Source: Promethearchaeota archaeon
Lineage (GTDB): Archaea; Asgardarchaeota; Lokiarchaeia; Sigynarchaeales; SOKP01
Length of the DNA: 30,959 bases
NCBI GenBank assembly: GCA_016839845.1
Contig: JAEOTL010000461.1
Location: 1 to 30,959, forward strand
Reading direction: 5' to 3'
Made by a program: the position numbers and the translations under genes
Shown: positions 30,172 to 30,959 of the stretch, piece after piece
How the letters are laid out: each line of letters starts with the position of its first letter
How positions within the stretch are numbered: position 1 is the stretch's first letter
Notes under the pieces: generated by a model
The model's database searches: none
Seen by the model: the letters and a program-made list of their open reading frames with translations, nothing else
Told to the model about the DNA's origin: nothing

Positions 30172-30959
30172 GTGAATTATAGAAGGATTGATGAAGATAA
30201 AGTGCCAGTCGAAATTACTGATTTTACAGAGAAGAAATCTGGTGGGTTAAAAAAACAAGATTTAATTAAGTCTCCAAATTTGAAAAAGCTTTTTGACAGA
30301 ATTAACCAACATTTATACGGGAAATTAAAATATACTGATACCGATACCAGAGCAAGATCGAAACAAATAATAAATCTCTTACTGTGTAAATTGGTGGATG
30401 AGATCAGTAAAAAGCCAGAGGAAGAAATAGAATTTTGTATAAAGAAAGGTGAATCCAGTAAAGCGTTATCCACCCGGATTCAAAATTTCTTCGATAAAAA
30501 TGTACGAGAGAAATATCGCTATATATTAGAAGAAAATGAACAAATCAAATTAACAGAAGAACTCATATATTTAATCGTTCAGGAACTCCAAAATATCTCC
30601 TTACTTCGATCATCCAAAGACATTATTAGCGACGCTTTCGAAATTTTTGTAAGTAAGATTCTAAAAGACGAAGCCGGTCAATTTTTCACACCTCCTAATA
30701 TCGTGAAGTTCATGGTTAATTATCTAAAACCTAAATTACATTCAGAAATATTAGACCCCGCTTGCGGACATGGGGGCTTTCTTCTTGAATCTAAAGAATA
30801 TTTATTAAACACGAGCAAATCTAGAATAGAAAGTAGTGATGTTACTTCTCACTTATATGGAATTGATAAAGACCTGTTTTTAGCAAAATTATGTAACTTA
30901 TACCTGGATATACAAGGAAATGGTAAATCTAAGGTATTTTGCGAAGATTCATTGGATAA
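30172..30959 (+). CDS. hsdM: Type I-style N6-adenine DNA methyltransferase, truncated by window end
   Basis: This reading frame begins at GTG 30172 (an in-frame stop lies 18 nt upstream) and continues to the last base. It contains a charged helical N-terminal domain with KQIINLLLCKLVDEI, then the hallmark EAGQFFTPPNIVKFMV of the HsdM/N6-DNA-methylase family. SAM-binding motif I follows as ILDPACGHGGFLLES, with His replacing the more usual Thr/Ser/Ala. The next strand is LYGIDKD. The catalytic NPPF motif lies beyond the window. It is likely the modification subunit of a type I restriction-modification system or a stand-alone methyltransferase; the restriction and specificity genes would be to the right. 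Confidence 0.88.
   Translation, partial: MNYRRIDEDKVPVEITDFTEKKSGGLKKQDLIKSPNLKKLFDRINQHLYGKLKYTDTDTRARSKQIINLLLCKLVDEISKKPEEEIEFCIKKGESSKALSTRIQNFFDKNVREKYRYILEENEQIKLTEELIYLIVQELQNISLLRSSKDIISDAFEIFVSKILKDEAGQFFTPPNIVKFMVNYLKPKLHSEILDPACGHGGFLLESKEYLLNTSKSRIESSDVTSHLYGIDKDLFLAKLCNLYLDIQGNGKSKVFCEDSLD

Noticed and set aside
30177..30473. 98-codon open frame antisense to the start of the methyltransferase
   Set aside because: The plus-strand frame carries clear N6-methylase motifs and continues to the window end.
1..30959. CRISPR array, insertion sequence, integrase, rRNA
   Set aside because: No regularly spaced repeats, transposase motifs, terminal inverted repeats or rRNA sequences were seen on either strand.

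Overview
The window is about 31 kb of AT-rich DNA that reads as an archaeal chromosome, most likely from an Asgard (Lokiarchaeia-like) lineage. The archaeal evidence is an Alba chromatin protein, a family B DNA polymerase with an archaeal/eukaryotic-type active site, archaeal-type CODH/ACS subunits (CdhB, CdhC), a tetraether-lipid-synthase-like radical SAM protein, a tRNA-Thr with an intron at the canonical archaeal site and a U73 discriminator, TATA-box promoters and many leaderless or GTG/TTG starts. A longin/roadblock-like small protein, several 7-TM orphan proteins and RDH-like SDR content point to Asgard; that placement is inference, because there is no rRNA here.

Layout. 0.2-4 kb: tRNA-Thr, a small unknown protein and a large DNA polymerase B. 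4-8 kb (minus strand): an SRPBCC protein, a CTP-dependent lipid-kinase-like membrane protein, a tiny membrane protein, and a Tes-like radical SAM gene directly coupled to a 95-residue unknown protein; this looks like a membrane-lipid neighbourhood. 8.3-12.6 kb (minus): a crotonase with altered catalytic residues, nicotinate phosphoribosyltransferase, an RDH-like SDR, and a protein combining SAP-like, SWIM zinc-finger and OB-like parts. 12.9-14.8 kb (plus): a 77-residue protein made of two copies of one motif, a secreted membrane-anchored lipase, and an acidic-tailed unknown. 14.9-20.4 kb: a fused DppB-DppC permease lacking the usual ATPase-coupling loops, two small membrane proteins, a membrane-anchored PHP phosphoesterase, and an Mre11/SbcD-like phosphoesterase divergent from an NMNAT. 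20.9-24.5 kb: two 7-TM orphans, a long GNAT protein and a longin/roadblock-like protein. 24.6-28.7 kb: CdhC and CdhB, an amidase, and a CooT-like protein with Cys at position 2. 28.7-31 kb: a second GNAT protein, Alba, and the start of a type I-style DNA methyltransferase that runs off the window.

How genes may work together. PncB (9.1 kb) and NMNAT (20.3 kb) are consecutive steps of NAD salvage from nicotinate. CdhB/CdhC are parts of the Wood-Ljungdahl CODH/ACS complex, and the CooT-like protein nearby is a plausible nickel-handling partner. The Tes-like enzyme and the CTP-kinase-like protein both point to lipid chemistry. No CRISPR array, insertion sequence, rRNA or integrase was seen. Many starts were re-chosen from Shine-Dalgarno or TATA evidence, as noted per gene.
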